This document shows positions 48,599 through 58,629 of a stretch of DNA of 64,000 nt, in pieces. The DNA is from Thermodesulfovibrionales bacterium (lineage in GTDB: Bacteria; Nitrospirota; Thermodesulfovibrionia; Thermodesulfovibrionales; Dissulfurispiraceae). Location: positions 62,001 through 126,000 of the forward strand of contig JAGUWD010000009.1 of NCBI GenBank assembly GCA_020062545.1, given 5' to 3'. Numbering within the stretch: the first letter of the stretch is position 1; every line of letters starts with the position of its first letter. Position numbers and translations under genes: made by a program. Under the pieces are notes generated by a model, which saw only the letters and a list, made by a program, of their open reading frames with translations, was not told where the DNA came from and did not search any database.

Positions 48599-50137
48599 TT
48601 ACCTGTCAAGCAATTGCACAAATACGTCCGGCAAGGAATCTATAATATCTGTAGCAATCAAGGAATGCTCCCCTTTTCCCTTTGCTGCCATATCCCCTGC
48701 AAAACCATGAATGTAGACTCCAAGCAAAGATGCATTAACAGGATTTAAACTTTGCCCTAACAGCGAAGCTATTATCCCTGTTAAGACATCACCGGAGCCG
48801 GCAGTGGCCATTCCGGGATTGCCTGTTGTATTTATGAATGCCCTGCCTTCAGGTTCTGCAACAACAGTAGGCACTCCTTTCAAAACAAGATATGTCCCTG
48901 CCTCTTTTGAAAATGACATTGCTGTATTCATTCTGTCTTTGGCTGCTGACTGCTTGAGAAGCCTTGACATTTCACCTGGATGCGGCGTGAGGATAATGGG
49001 CGCTTTTGCTTTTCTGAAGATTTCGCTCAACGCTCGACGTTCTGCGCTAAACGCTATCGAGTTTATTCCATCCGCATCTATCACAAGCGGGATAGATGAT
49101 CTCCGAATAAGTTCCAGCACAACCTTTTCAGTGTCATGTGAAACTCCAATGCCCGGGCCGATTGCAATAACATCGATTTTCTTAGCAGCAAAATTCAAAA
49201 TGGCATCTATCGCCTTTGATGAAAGCATTCCGCTGCCGTCATCCGGTAATGGTAATGTCATTTCCTCTGTAACCCTGCCCTGGAAAATATTTATCAATGA
49301 TTCCGGAACAGCCAGAGTTACAAGGCCGGAGCCGCTTCTGAGACACGCCTTTGCAGCCATCAGTGCAGCGCCTGTCTTGCCTTTTGAACCGGCTATGACC
49401 AAAACATGACCGTAATCGCCTTTGTGTGAATATTTCGGTCTTAGAGGAATCAAGCCTGACACCATTTCCCTGTCAATCATATCAACATTTATTCTGTCCG
49501 ATGTAAGGAGCTTCGCAGGGAATCCTATGTCTTCGACAAAAAGCCTGCCCGCATATTCTGCTCCGGGATAGAGGAGATGCCCTCTCTTCGGCAATCCAAA
49601 GGTAACGGTGCAATCAGCCATTATGGCCTCTCCTAAAACCTCTCCTGTATCGGAAGAAATACCTGATGGAATGTCCACTGCAACAACAGGAATATCAGAA
49701 TCGTTTATAAGGCTAAAAATTCTGGTGAGACTTCCTTTTACAGGGCGGCTGAGACCAGTGCCGAAGATTGAATCAACAACAACAGCGCCATGAACATCCC
49801 TCTCATTCAAATCCTTACGGAATTCAACTGGAATACCAATCTTTTTAGCTATCTGATATTGTGTATTGCAATCAGGACTCAGGGCATTCTTTTTTGCAAA
49901 TATTAATGCATTAACCTTAAATCCCCAGTTATGCAGATTCCTTGCAGCAACAAGCCCGTCTCCGCCGTTATTTCCGCCCCCGCAAAGGACGAGCACCTTC
50001 TTATCCGGATAAAACTCTCTGACCTTCGATGCAACCGCAAGCCCTGCCCTCTCCATAAGGACAAGGCCGGAAATGCCATAGTCTTCTATGGTAATCCTGT
50101 CGATTTCTCTCATTTCTTGAGCTGTAACGACTTTCAC
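48599..50137 (-). CDS. nnr: Bifunctional NAD(P)H-hydrate epimerase/dehydratase
   Basis: Repairs damaged NAD(P)H. The N-terminal domain (residues 1-210) is the epimerase: VTAQEMREIDR, VLVLCGGGNNGGDGLVAARNL and PSGISSDTGEV. The C-terminal domain is the ADP-dependent dehydratase: GHVLVIAGSKGKTGAALMAA, AIGPGIGV, LTPHPGEMSRLL and TAGSGDVLTGIIASLLGQ. The track starts at 50164; I use GTG at 50137, which overlaps the receiver gene stop (GTGA) and gives the family N-terminus. A heptamer array encodes SIAFSAERRALS in the second domain. Confidence 0.95.
   Translation of the reverse strand: MKVVTAQEMREIDRITIEDYGISGLVLMERAGLAVASKVREFYPDKKVLVLCGGGNNGGDGLVAARNLHNWGFKVNALIFAKKNALSPDCNTQYQIAKKIGIPVEFRKDLNERDVHGAVVVDSIFGTGLSRPVKGSLTRIFSLINDSDIPVVAVDIPSGISSDTGEVLGEAIMADCTVTFGLPKRGHLLYPGAEYAGRLFVEDIGFPAKLLTSDRINVDMIDREMVSGLIPLRPKYSHKGDYGHVLVIAGSKGKTGAALMAAKACLRSGSGLVTLAVPESLINIFQGRVTEEMTLPLPDDGSGMLSSKAIDAILNFAAKKIDVIAIGPGIGVSHDTEKVVLELIRRSSIPLVIDADGINSIAFSAERRALSEIFRKAKAPIILTPHPGEMSRLLKQSAAKDRMNTAMSFSKEAGTYLVLKGVPTVVAEPEGRAFINTTGNPGMATAGSGDVLTGIIASLLGQSLNPVNASLLGVYIHGFAGDMAAKGKGEHSLIATDIIDSLPDVFVQLLDR
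49025..49059. repeat. Heptamer array GCTCAAC in nnr
   Basis: Units GCTCAAC, GCTCGAC, GTTCTGC, GCTAAAC, GCTATCG. It encodes SIAFSAERRALSE on the minus strand in a loop of the dehydratase domain. Confidence 0.75.
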
Positions 50138-50559
50138 GGCTTCATCCCTGTTTGCATATACCATGGAACCTCTGAAGGCTTCTGAAAACCGCAGAGCTTG
50201 TAAATATAATCGCTCACCTGTTCTGCAGTAAAAGGCCTTATAAGGACTCCGCTCACAATCTTTGATTGGATAAGTCCGATTATCTCTTCCTTTGTAGTTC
50301 CCGATGAGGCTATTAGAAGAATTTTCAGAGACGGCTTATCATGCTTTATCTCCTTTGCAAAATCAAGGGTCGATTCATCACCAATGTTGGAATCGAGGAT
50401 TACTGCGCAGCAGTTCTCCACATCTCCAAGAACCATTCCAAGCTGCTTTGTATTGTCGAGATACCTCACACTTATCTGCTTTTCAAATTCCCTCAATGCC
50501 CAGCTTATTGGATGGACAATATCCTTTTTCACGCACACCAAAACAGATTTCTTTACCAT
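50134..50559 (-). CDS. Receiver-like protein
   Basis: A 141-residue stand-alone domain with a response-regulator-like pattern: KKSVLVCVKKDI first strand, CAVILDSNIGDEST with a possible phospho-Asp, LKILLIASSGT with conserved small residue, and IRPFTAEQVSDYI in the place of the KP loop, here RP. The acidic pair at the first strand is missing, so phosphorylation is doubtful. It overlaps nnr by 4 nt at its stop and follows panB by 9 nt. Function unknown. Confidence 0.65.
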   Translation of the reverse strand: MVKKSVLVCVKKDIVHPISWALREFEKQISVRYLDNTKQLGMVLGDVENCCAVILDSNIGDESTLDFAKEIKHDKPSLKILLIASSGTTKEEIIGLIQSKIVSGVLIRPFTAEQVSDYIYKLCGFQKPSEVPWYMQTGMKP

Positions 50560-50568
50560 TATACACCT

Positions 50569-51363
50569 CTAAAATGAATGTTCTTTACCTGGAAACAAAC
50601 CCTTCTCGACTTCTTCCTTATACTGCTTTATTGCTTTTAAAGCATCATCCTTGAGATTTGCATACCTCTTAACAAACTTCGGCACAAACCTCTCAAACAG
50701 TCCGAGAACATCATGAATAACCAAAACCTGTCCGTCGCAGTGAGGGCCTGCGCCTATGCCGATTGTTGGTATGGACAAATCTTTTGTTATCTGTGCTGCA
50801 AGTCCAGCAGGAATCGCTTCAAGGATCAGGGAAAATGCGCCTGCATCCTGAAGTATCTTTGCATCCTCCACAAGCCTTTTTGCTGCTTCCTCTGTCCTGC
50901 CCTGCACCTTGTATCCTCCCATCCTGTGAATAGCCTGAGGGGTAAGCCCTATATGCGCCATCACAGGGATTTCCGCCTTTGTCATCGCCTCCACCTTCTC
51001 CGCCACTTCTCTGCTGCCCTCGATTTTCACTGCATGGGCGCCTGCTTCCTTTATAAACCTTCCTGCATTTCTTACAGCATCATCAATACTCAAATGATAG
51101 GAAAGGTAAGGCATATCTCCTATAACCATCGCATTCTTTACTCCGCGGGATACCATCTTTGTGTGGTAAATCATCTCGTCCATTGTTACAGGAAGGGTAT
51201 TTTCAAGCCCCTGAACGACCATCGCCAGCGAATCACCCACAAGAATGGCATCTATGTCTGCCTCATCAACAATCTGTGCAAAAGGATAATCATAGGCAGT
51301 AAGCATCGTGATCTTCCGCCCTTCCTGCTTCTTTTTCAAAAAATCGTTAATTGTAACTTTCAC
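50569..51363 (-). CDS. panB: 3-methyl-2-oxobutanoate hydroxymethyltransferase
   Basis: First step of pantothenate synthesis: transfers hydroxymethyl from methylene-tetrahydrofolate to ketoisovalerate. The 264-residue barrel has [74 protein letters not shown] and [18 protein letters not shown]. All metal-binding residues are in place. The start is GTG at 51363 with AAGGAG upstream. A foldback element fills the gap to recJ. Confidence 0.96.
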   Translation of the reverse strand: MKVTINDFLKKKQEGRKITMLTAYDYPFAQIVDEADIDAILVGDSLAMVVQGLENTLPVTMDEMIYHTKMVSRGVKNAMVIGDMPYLSYHLSIDDAVRNAGRFIKEAGAHAVKIEGSREVAEKVEAMTKAEIPVMAHIGLTPQAIHRMGGYKVQGRTEEAAKRLVEDAKILQDAGAFSLILEAIPAGLAAQITKDLSIPTIGIGAGPHCDGQVLVIHDVLGLFERFVPKFVKRYANLKDDALKAIKQYKEEVEKGLFPGKEHSF

Positions 51364-51378
51364 CTAAAAATACTCCTT

Positions 51379-51591
51379 CCTAAATTGAGCGATTCTTACA
51401 CTTAAATTGCATGTCAGGTGCGGCGAAAAGACTTTAAACCCCGCACTTGTATCAACATTTATCTTATATCCGTCATCTACTACATTGGATGCTTATTTGG
51501 TGATGCATTTATAATCGTCTATAATACACTTGAAACAGCACTTTTTAAAGTCTTTGAGCCGTGCCTAACATGCAATATCGCTCATATTAGG
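51379..51591. mobile_element. 213-bp foldback element B between panB and recJ
   Basis: The left arm CCTAAATTGAGCGAT...TTGCATGTCAGGTGCGGCGAAAAGACTTTAAA (51379-51437, quoted in parts) pairs with the right arm TTTAAAGTCTTTGAGCCGTGCCTAACATGCAATATCGCTCATATTAGG (51544-51591, in parts). The centre of about 105 bp holds TATAAT twice and no ORF. The left arm is nearly identical to element A, and the inner arm words match element C. Confidence 0.85.
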
Positions 51592-51593
51592 TA

Positions 51594-53330
51594 TTAGGTC
51601 GCCGGCCTTATCGCCTTCAGATTCAACTGCACATATCTACCGCCGTCCCACTCATTTATTATCGGCAAAAACACAGCATCAATCAATGCATTATCTTCAA
51701 CAACATTCAAAAGCCCTCCAAAATCAAATCCTATGCTGTCTATCCTGCGTCCGTTTTGCCTCAGACGCATCTTGAGATGATTATTTCCCACGATCCTCGG
51801 TTGTATTACTTCCAGTCCTCTTGCGCCGAATAATGGTTCCTCATTGCCGTAGCCGAAAGGTTCAAGTCTCGTAATTTCATCTATAAGTCCTGTACTGATA
51901 TCGGACATATTTACGGCAGCATCGATATTTAAGACAGGAACAAAATCATGGTCAGAAAGGGTGCTCATAACGATTTCAGAGATCGCTGTCCTGAACTTTT
52001 CAATATCCCCCGATGAAAGACTCAACCCTGCCGCCTGTTTGTGTCCACCGAATCCTTTAAGGATACCATTGCAAAGCGTAAGGCCGTGATATATATCAAA
52101 AGGAGGAATGCTCCGCGCAGAGCCTTTAGCAACGCCGTTTTCTATGGAGAGTATAAATGTTGGCCTGTAGTATTGTTCTGCAATCCTCGATGCCACAATA
52201 CCAACCACACCGTGATGCCATCCTTCTGATGCAAGGACAATGGCTCCACCATCTTTCAATTTCGAATTTTGAATTCCGAATTTTTGGAGCATCTCCAAGG
52301 CTTCTTTATAAACAGACTCCTCTACTTCCTGTCTTTTTGAATTCAAATCATGGAGCCATTTGGAAAGTTCTCCTGACTCTGCCTCTGATTTTGTGGTTAA
52401 AAGCCTGACAACGTCGTTCGCATCTGACATCCTGCCTGCAGCGTTAATTCTGGGTATGAGAATATAGTACAAAAATGAAGTTTTAAAAAAGTCCGATCGA
52501 ATTCCGGATGCATCCTTCAAAGCCCTGATGCCGACCCTCTCACCCGACTGTATTAGTTTAATGCCTTCCTTGATGATGATCCTGTTGTCTCCGATCACAG
52601 GTACAACATCGGCAGCAGTCCCGATCGCAGCGAGGTCTAAAAGCTCATATACATCATCGATATTATTCTCAAAAAGGGCTGTTACGAGTTTAAAAGCAAC
52701 ACCTGCACCGGATAAGTTTGAGAGTTCGGAGTTATGTGTTAAGAGTTTAGGGTTTACTATTGCCAGCGCATCCGGCAATTCGTATTCCCCTATTGCCTCT
52801 TGCCCATTGCCTATTGCCTTTTTTGCAGGTTCATGATGGTCTGTAATTATCACATCTATTCCGAGGGAATTGGCAGTGGAGACAGCATCAAATGATGTAA
52901 TTCCGCAGTCCACAGTGATTATGAGCTTCGAATCCACCTCTTTTGCCTTTTCAATTCCTGCACTACCAAATCCATAACCGTGGGCTATTCTGTTTGGGAT
53001 AAAATATTGGACATCAATGCCTATTTTTTTCAGACCCTCGACCATTATTGCCGTTGCAGTAACACCGTCTGCATCGTAGTCTCCGTGGACAAGAATCCGT
53101 TCTCCGTTTTTTTTTGCCTCCCTGATCCTGTCTATGGCGATTTTAATATGAGGCAGTTCAAATGGGTCTGACAGCCTGTCAATAGCAGGATTGAGGAAGG
53201 CATAAATATGGTCGGGTGTTTTAATCCCCCTGTTTATTAATACCTGTGCAAATGCAGAAGATACAGAGGCAATCCTCGAAATATAATCAATATATTCGGG
53301 GTTGGTTCTGTTTACCAACCACTTCTTCAT
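51594..53330 (-). CDS. recJ: Single-stranded-DNA-specific exonuclease RecJ
   Basis: RecJ degrades single-stranded DNA 5'-3' in recombination and repair. The 578-residue protein has the DHH phosphoesterase motifs: VHGDYDADGVTATAIM, ITVDCGITSFDAV, ITDHHEPAKKA, and NAAGRMSDANDVVRLL with the DHHA1 region FGGHKQAAGLSLS. Three tandem arrays lie in its variable loops. The first follows DHHEP and encodes AIGNGQEAIGEYELP; the second encodes LLTHNSELSNLSG; the third encodes FGIQNSKLKD. It follows secF by 2 nt. Confidence 0.97.
   Translation of the reverse strand: MKKWLVNRTNPEYIDYISRIASVSSAFAQVLINRGIKTPDHIYAFLNPAIDRLSDPFELPHIKIAIDRIREAKKNGERILVHGDYDADGVTATAIMVEGLKKIGIDVQYFIPNRIAHGYGFGSAGIEKAKEVDSKLIITVDCGITSFDAVSTANSLGIDVIITDHHEPAKKAIGNGQEAIGEYELPDALAIVNPKLLTHNSELSNLSGAGVAFKLVTALFENNIDDVYELLDLAAIGTAADVVPVIGDNRIIIKEGIKLIQSGERVGIRALKDASGIRSDFFKTSFLYYILIPRINAAGRMSDANDVVRLLTTKSEAESGELSKWLHDLNSKRQEVEESVYKEALEMLQKFGIQNSKLKDGGAIVLASEGWHHGVVGIVASRIAEQYYRPTFILSIENGVAKGSARSIPPFDIYHGLTLCNGILKGFGGHKQAAGLSLSSGDIEKFRTAISEIVMSTLSDHDFVPVLNIDAAVNMSDISTGLIDEITRLEPFGYGNEEPLFGARGLEVIQPRIVGNNHLKMRLRQNGRRIDSIGFDFGGLLNVVEDNALIDAVFLPIINEWDGGRYVQLNLKAIRPAT
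52253..52287. repeat. AT-rich array in recJ
   Basis: Words TTTCAATTTCGAATTTTGAATTC and CGAATTTTT, a degenerate period of 8-9, encoding FGIQNSKLKD. Confidence 0.6.
52716..52757. repeat. Degenerate heptamer array in recJ
   Basis: Units GTTTGAG, AGTTCGG, AGTTATG, TGTTAAG, AGTTTAG, GGTTTAC. It encodes LLTHNSELSN on the minus strand. Stop-containing words occur, but not in the used frame. Confidence 0.72.
52791..52820. repeat. Heptamer array TATTGCC in recJ
   Basis: Units TATTGCC, TCTTGCC, CATTGCC, TATTGCC. On the minus strand the consensus GGCAATA carries TAG; the first and fourth units are 21 nt apart and keep it out of frame, and the two middle units have lost the A. Confidence 0.85.
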
Positions 53331-53332
53331 CC

Positions 53333-54229
53333 TTACCTCTTTTTACCAAGAAGCACAACAACAGGGCTTGCAACAAAAATAGAGGAATATGTTCCGATTA
53401 CCACACCTAATAGCATGGCAAGGGCAAAATCATGTATAACCTCCCCGCCAAACAGAAATAGCGCAAGGGCAGAAAGAAAAACAGTCAATGATGTTATGAT
53501 TGTCCTCGATAGAACCTCATTGATGCTCCTGTTTATAACAACCTCCACAGGCTCCTTTATATATTTCTTTATATTCTCTCTTATCCTGTCGAACACGACA
53601 ACGGTATCGGTGAGGGAATATCCCGCAATGGTGAGCAGCGCACTCAAAAGGATGAGATTCATTTCCTTATTGAGTATGTAAAAAATTCCGAGCACTGCAA
53701 GGACATCATGGAATGTTGCAATGGTTGCGCCCACCCCAAATCTGAACTGAAATCTCCATGCAACATATATTAGTATGCCTGCAACAGCTACAAGGATTGC
53801 CCATAGGGCATCCTTCCTCAGTTTCGAGCCAACCTTTGGGCCTATTTCTGTTGTGGAATCAATTACAGGCTTTTTATCAGAAAACTTCTGGGATAATATC
53901 TGAGTAATCTTTTCTGAAAAACCGCCCAGTTTCTCTTCCTGTTTTTTTACCCTTATGAGGACCTTATTTTCAGTTGGCAGATCCTGAAGGTCGAAGTCTT
54001 TAAGCCCTTCTTCTTCCAGCGCCAGCCTTACATCGTGAAGCTGAACAGATTGTGCAAACTTAATCTGGACTGCTGTACCGCCTGCAAAATCGACTCCAAG
54101 GTTTGCCTTGCCAAGCCCTATCTGGACTATAGCTATAATACCGAGCAGAGAGAAAACACCTGAAATTATGAATGCGTATATTCTTTTGCTCATAAAATCT
54201 ATTTTTGTGCCTTTTACTAACTCAATCAT
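53333..54229 (-). CDS. secF: Protein translocase subunit SecF
   Basis: SecF works with SecD to pull proteins across the membrane using proton motive force. The 298-residue protein has six membrane helices, the N-terminal [16 protein letters not shown] and the RND-type core [39 protein letters not shown] and [19 protein letters not shown]. It overlaps secD by 4 nt (ATGA). Confidence 0.97.
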   Translation of the reverse strand: MIELVKGTKIDFMSKRIYAFIISGVFSLLGIIAIVQIGLGKANLGVDFAGGTAVQIKFAQSVQLHDVRLALEEEGLKDFDLQDLPTENKVLIRVKKQEEKLGGFSEKITQILSQKFSDKKPVIDSTTEIGPKVGSKLRKDALWAILVAVAGILIYVAWRFQFRFGVGATIATFHDVLAVLGIFYILNKEMNLILLSALLTIAGYSLTDTVVVFDRIRENIKKYIKEPVEVVINRSINEVLSRTIITSLTVFLSALALFLFGGEVIHDFALAMLLGVVIGTYSSIFVASPVVVLLGKKR

Positions 54230-55848
54230 ATACTCAACCTCTTGACCTCTTTCTTGGATTGGATAATGTCAAAGACAGTCTTTGTCCCTATGAGCGCTGT
54301 GAAGAGATTTATGGCAACTCCGAGGCTCAATGTAACTGCAAAGCCTTTTATAGGGCCGGTTCCAAACTGGAACAACACGGCAGCAGTGATAAGAGTAGTT
54401 ACATGTGAATCGAATATTGTCCAGAATGCCTTTTTATATCCGCTCTCAACCGCTGCCCTCGGCGTCTTTCCTGCCCTTACTTCTTCCCTCATTCTCTCGA
54501 ACATCAACACATTGGAATCAACAGCCATACCTATTGCCAGAATTATACCCGCAATGCCGGGCATGGTAAGGGTTGCATTAAGGGATGCCATTGCACCCAG
54601 TAAAAGCACTATATTCAAAACGAGTGCAAAATCAGCTATAACCCCTGAAAGCCTGTAATAGAAAATCATGAATACAACAACAAGTATTGTGCCCACAATA
54701 CCCGCCATACTGCCTGCCTCGATTGAATCCCTTCCGAGGGATGGCCCGACCGTAACATTCTGGAGGGTCCTGAGAGGCGCAGGCAGGGCGCCTGCCCTTA
54801 ATACAATAGCGAGGTCCTTTGCCTCATCCATGGCGAAGCTCCCTGTTATCTGGGCATTGCCGCCGCCTATCCTTTCCTGTATGACAGGCGCGGAATAAAC
54901 ATTTCCATCAAGGATTATGGCCAGCCTCTTTTTAACATTCTGTGCCGTTATATCCTCGAATATCTTTGCTCCTGCACTGTTAAAGGTAATGGAGACATAT
55001 GGCTCGTTAAACCTCTGGTCTATATTGACCCTTGCCTCTGTCAAAAGGTCTCCTGTAAGCAGGGTCTCTTTTTTCAGGAGGATCGGTCTTTTGGTGACAA
55101 CGCCTGTCTCTTTATTTATAACCTTCTGGAAGAGTATCTCATCTCCCTCGGGGATCCTGTTTTTGAACCTTTCGAAAATCTGTGTCTCTTCTCCGGGCAT
55201 TATGGAAGCAGGCAGTTCTGCAGCAAGGGGTGATTCGTCATCGGCAAGCTTGAATTCAAGCAATGCAGTCTTACCTATAATCTCCACCGCCCTTTTTGGA
55301 TCCTTTACTCCTGGAAGCTGGACAACGATTTCATTCTCCGCCTGCCTGTGTATAACAGGCTCTGCAACGCCGAACTGGTCTATCCTGTTCCTTATAATCT
55401 CCAGCACCTGATCCGTGGCCGTATCCTTGATCCTCTGGACCTCCTTCGCAGAAAGCCTGTATTTAAGCACACCACTGCCTTCCGCAAGTGTTAATACAGG
55501 ATATGTATCCTCTATCACCTTTCTTATATCCATATTGGCAGGAGTCACAACCACAAAGAGTCCGTCCTTTTTTACGCTTGCCTGAATCTTTTTTCTTTCG
55601 AGGATGCCTGTCAAAGAGGATGCAATCCTTTCGGTGGCGATCTCCACGGCTTTATCTCCTTCCACCTCAAAAACCAGATGCAATCCGCCCTGAAGGTCAA
55701 GACCGAGGACTATGCCCTTGCCCGGCATGGTCTTCTTCCACCAATCAGGCATGCCCTGAAACAACGGGGTGTTCGGCAAAAAGAAAATTGCAGCGACAAC
55801 TACAGTTAGAGCTATAAGGATTACCCTCCAGAATACACCCTTCTTCAT
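54226..55848 (-). CDS. secD: Protein translocase subunit SecD
   Basis: Large partner of SecF. The 540-residue protein has one N-terminal helix, [16 protein letters not shown], the periplasmic P1 domains ([30 protein letters not shown]) and five C-terminal helices with [24 protein letters not shown]. It lies between yajC (18 nt) and secF (overlap). The yajC-secD-secF-recJ order is conserved in several phyla. Confidence 0.97.
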   Translation of the reverse strand: MKKGVFWRVILIALTVVVAAIFFLPNTPLFQGMPDWWKKTMPGKGIVLGLDLQGGLHLVFEVEGDKAVEIATERIASSLTGILERKKIQASVKKDGLFVVVTPANMDIRKVIEDTYPVLTLAEGSGVLKYRLSAKEVQRIKDTATDQVLEIIRNRIDQFGVAEPVIHRQAENEIVVQLPGVKDPKRAVEIIGKTALLEFKLADDESPLAAELPASIMPGEETQIFERFKNRIPEGDEILFQKVINKETGVVTKRPILLKKETLLTGDLLTEARVNIDQRFNEPYVSITFNSAGAKIFEDITAQNVKKRLAIILDGNVYSAPVIQERIGGGNAQITGSFAMDEAKDLAIVLRAGALPAPLRTLQNVTVGPSLGRDSIEAGSMAGIVGTILVVVFMIFYYRLSGVIADFALVLNIVLLLGAMASLNATLTMPGIAGIILAIGMAVDSNVLMFERMREEVRAGKTPRAAVESGYKKAFWTIFDSHVTTLITAAVLFQFGTGPIKGFAVTLSLGVAINLFTALIGTKTVFDIIQSKKEVKRLSI

Positions 55849-55866
55849 TTATATCCTGTCCTCCAA

Positions 55867-56220
55867 TTAGTCTTCGTCTGTTGCCGGTCTTACGGCAGAG
55901 ATATAGCCTTTTCCGAGTTTCACTTTTACATTCTCGGCTATCTTTACGACAATGGTGTTATTGCCAACGCTGTCGACAACACCGTAGACTCCGCCTGCAG
56001 TGATAACCTTATCGCCCTTTTTGAGGTTTTCGAGCATCTGCCTGTGCTCTTTTGCCTTTTTCTGCTGCGGCCTTATGAGTAGAAAATAGAAAACCACAAA
56101 GATAAGTATCAATGGAAGCAGACTTGCGATCATACCCTGAATACCACCGGGTTGTCCTCCGGCCTGCGGAGCAGGACCCATTGCATAGGCCTCTGTAACA
56201 AAATTTAATAGGGAAAGCAT
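55867..56220 (-). CDS. yajC: Preprotein translocase subunit YajC
   Basis: Small accessory subunit of the SecDF complex. The 117-residue protein has a short periplasmic start, one membrane helix (MIASLLPLILIFVVFYFLLI), the hallmark RPQQKKAKEHRQMLENLKKGDKV and a cytoplasmic beta domain (TAGGVYGVVDSVGNNTIVVKI). It is the first gene of the secretion operon. GGAGGTG precedes the ATG. Confidence 0.96.
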   Translation of the reverse strand: MLSLLNFVTEAYAMGPAPQAGGQPGGIQGMIASLLPLILIFVVFYFLLIRPQQKKAKEHRQMLENLKKGDKVITAGGVYGVVDSVGNNTIVVKIAENVKVKLGKGYISAVRPATDED

Positions 56221-56238
56221 TCGACACCTCCAATTATT

Positions 56239-56323
56239 TTTGAGTTAATGAGTAAAAGAGTTAATGCGTATATGGGTTAAAAAACTCCGCTCATATACCC
56301 ATTCACTCATACGCCCATTCACA
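56239..56323. repeat. Inverted pair of heptamer arrays upstream of yajC
   Basis: Left words GAGTTAA, TGAGTAA, AAGAGTT, then GCGTATATGGGTT. Right arm CTCATATACCCATTCACTCATACGCCCATTCAC. They pair approximately, and closely resemble the array after secG at 3622-3727. The yajC promoter must lie within or beyond this structure. Confidence 0.75.
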
Positions 56324-56389
56324 TTTTAAATTGACTTATATACTAACAGTCTTATATAAAAATCTCAAGGTTTTTAGATAGATTCCAGA

Positions 56390-57175
56390 TTAGAAATAAG
56401 ATAGTTCCTTTAAATACCGATAAAACAAATCAAGCCCTCTTTTATGCTCTGGTGTAAACCCATAATCAATCCTTTCCCAGTATGATACAATATCACCCTC
56501 TGACATGAACTCTTTCATCGGCGAGTGCTGTGCAATCTCTACAAACTTCTTTAAAGCAATCTCTTTTGCTGTATTCAAATCTCTGACAAGTTTATTCAAC
56601 AATTCCTGCTTACCAGATATATCCATCCTCGCAATCCATAAAGCAAAGACAAATGGCAAACCTGTTTTTTCATACCAAATCTCTCCGAGGTCGTAAATTA
56701 ACCGTGAACCGTACGTAAACCGTAAACCGTATTTAAGCGCATCATCACCTATAAGCAGAAATGCCTCAGCACCTGAGTTTTCAGGATTCCGTGACACCTG
56801 CATCTTACACTGAATCCCATAAAATTTTTTAAGGATAATATCAAGCAAGGCAACGGATGTTTCTGACTGGGAAGATACGTATATTGTGCCTCCATTTAAT
56901 TCCACAATCGGTATTTTACTGAAAAGCAAAATACTCTTAACATGACCTTTAGAGCTTATGGAATGGCCGTCAATTATCCGGTAAAGGGATGGATTTCTAA
57001 GATACTCTATTGATGAAGAAGGGCTTACATCTATTTCTCCATCTCTGAGCATTTTATTTAGTACAGAAGGAACGCCTTCAACAAATTCGTAAGACGAGCA
57101 GTCGCACTCTTTTTCCAGCATATAGAATATGGGGAAAAGATTTGCATAAGGAATCTTGCCTATTCTAAGCTTCAC
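56390..57175 (-). CDS. mqnA: Chorismate dehydratase MqnA (futalosine pathway)
   Basis: First enzyme of the futalosine route to menaquinone; it dehydrates chorismate to 3-enolpyruvylbenzoate. The 261-residue protein opens with KLRIGKIPYANLFPIFY, has DVSPSSSIEYLRNPSLYRII, the GGTIYVSSQSETSVALL block and IGDDALKYG. The later GEIWYEKTGLPFVFALWIAR is a family hallmark. A heptamer array encodes YGLRFTYGSRLIYD between these last two blocks. The other mqn genes are not in the window. It points to menaquinone-based respiration. Confidence 0.92.
   Translation of the reverse strand: MKLRIGKIPYANLFPIFYMLEKECDCSSYEFVEGVPSVLNKMLRDGEIDVSPSSSIEYLRNPSLYRIIDGHSISSKGHVKSILLFSKIPIVELNGGTIYVSSQSETSVALLDIILKKFYGIQCKMQVSRNPENSGAEAFLLIGDDALKYGLRFTYGSRLIYDLGEIWYEKTGLPFVFALWIARMDISGKQELLNKLVRDLNTAKEIALKKFVEIAQHSPMKEFMSEGDIVSYWERIDYGFTPEHKRGLDLFYRYLKELSYF
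56700..56732. repeat. Heptamer array in mqnA
   Basis: Units ACCGTGA, ACCGTAC, GTAAACC, GTAAACC, GTATTTA. On the minus strand GGTTTAC words encode KYGLRFTYGSRL, with no in-frame stop. Confidence 0.85.
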
Positions 57176-58617
57176 CCTTTTATCACTCCCATCGGCCTCA
57201 GCCTCGCAACCTTTAAAGAAATCCCTGCATTATGCACAACCTCAACAACATTGGAAACATCCTTATAAGCCTCTGACATCTCCTCTGCAAGCGTTTCCCT
57301 TCCTGCTGCCCTCACAATTATGCCTCTATCCTCCATCTCGCGCCATATAGCCCGTCCCTTTGCCTGTCTGATTGCCTGATGCCTTGACATTACCCTTCCT
57401 GCTCCATGGCATGTGGAGCCAAATGTCTCATTCATCGCCCTTTCTGTGCCGATGAGAACAAATGATGCCCTGCCCATATCGCCAGGGATAAGGACAGGCT
57501 GTCCTAAGTTTCTATAAACCGCAGGCAGTTCGGGGTGTCCAGGTGGAAAAGCCCGTGTAGCGCCCTTTCTGTGAACCACCAATTTTTTCTTTTTCCCATT
57601 AACAATATGCTCTTCTATCTTCGCTATGTTATGGGCAACATCATAAATCAGTGTCATGCCGAGTTCTGAGGGCGAAACATTAAATACAGACATAAAAACA
57701 TCTCGAGTCCAGTGCATAAGGCATTGCCTGTTGCCCCATGCATAATTTGCAGCAGCCTTCATTGCAGCAAAATAATCCTGCGCCTCGGGGCTGTTAAACG
57801 GTGCGCATGCAAGTTCCCTGTCAGGCAGTGAAATATTATATTTCTGGACAGCCCTGCCCATCACCTCAAGGAAATCCGTGCATACCTGATGGCCGAATCC
57901 CCTCGAACCTGAATGTATCATAACAGTTATCTGATCTCTAAAAAGACCGAGGGCATTTGCTGTCTTTTCATCGTATATCTCATCCACATACTGAACCTCG
58001 AGAAAATGATTACCCGAGCCTAAAGTTCCCTGCTGAGACCTTCCCCTTTCGTATGCCTTCTGGCTGACAATGGATGGGTCTGCTCCTTCAAGGCATCCTC
58101 CAGACTCGATCTTTTCAAGGTCTGATATGTCTCCAAGCCCCTTTTCAACAGCCCATCTCGCGCCCTTTAAAAGCAGTTTTTCTTCGTCTTCCGGGCCAAG
58201 TCTAATTTTGCCTTTTGAGCCAACACCCGATGGTATTTCATTGTAAAGGGCATCGATCAACTCTTTCAGCCTTGTAATCACTTTGTCCTTTTTGAGATTG
58301 CTCCTTAAAAGCCTTACCCCGCAGTTTATATCATAACCGACACCGCCCGGAGAAATTATTCCCTCTTTAATATCAAATGCAGCAACGCCTCCTATTGGAA
58401 ACCCATAGCCTGTATGTATGTCAGGCATTGCCAATGATACGCCAACAATACCCGGTAATGTCGCCACATTTGCCACCTGCTCGATGGACTCGGATTCCAG
58501 TTCCTTTTCAAGAACATTATCCACATAAATAATCCCTTTCGTCCTCATGCCTGGCTTGTAGTCGCCGGGGACTTCCAGCCTGTTTTCATCTATCCTTTTA
58601 AGTCTCTCAATGGACAT
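57172..58617 (-). CDS. rtcB: RNA-splicing ligase RtcB
   Basis: Joins RNA 2',3'-cyclic phosphate or 3'-phosphate ends to 5'-OH ends using GTP. The 481-residue protein has the metal-binding YDINCGVRLL, GSGNHFLEVQ and MIHSGSRGFGHQV. The guanylylation histidine is in TCHGAGRVMSR, and RPMGVIKG closes the protein. The archease cofactor gene lies 12 nt upstream, so the RNA repair pair is complete. mqnA overlaps the end by 4 nt. Confidence 0.97.
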   Translation of the reverse strand: MSIERLKRIDENRLEVPGDYKPGMRTKGIIYVDNVLEKELESESIEQVANVATLPGIVGVSLAMPDIHTGYGFPIGGVAAFDIKEGIISPGGVGYDINCGVRLLRSNLKKDKVITRLKELIDALYNEIPSGVGSKGKIRLGPEDEEKLLLKGARWAVEKGLGDISDLEKIESGGCLEGADPSIVSQKAYERGRSQQGTLGSGNHFLEVQYVDEIYDEKTANALGLFRDQITVMIHSGSRGFGHQVCTDFLEVMGRAVQKYNISLPDRELACAPFNSPEAQDYFAAMKAAANYAWGNRQCLMHWTRDVFMSVFNVSPSELGMTLIYDVAHNIAKIEEHIVNGKKKKLVVHRKGATRAFPPGHPELPAVYRNLGQPVLIPGDMGRASFVLIGTERAMNETFGSTCHGAGRVMSRHQAIRQAKGRAIWREMEDRGIIVRAAGRETLAEEMSEAYKDVSNVVEVVHNAGISLKVARLRPMGVIKG

Positions 58618-58629
58618 AACGCACCTCCA

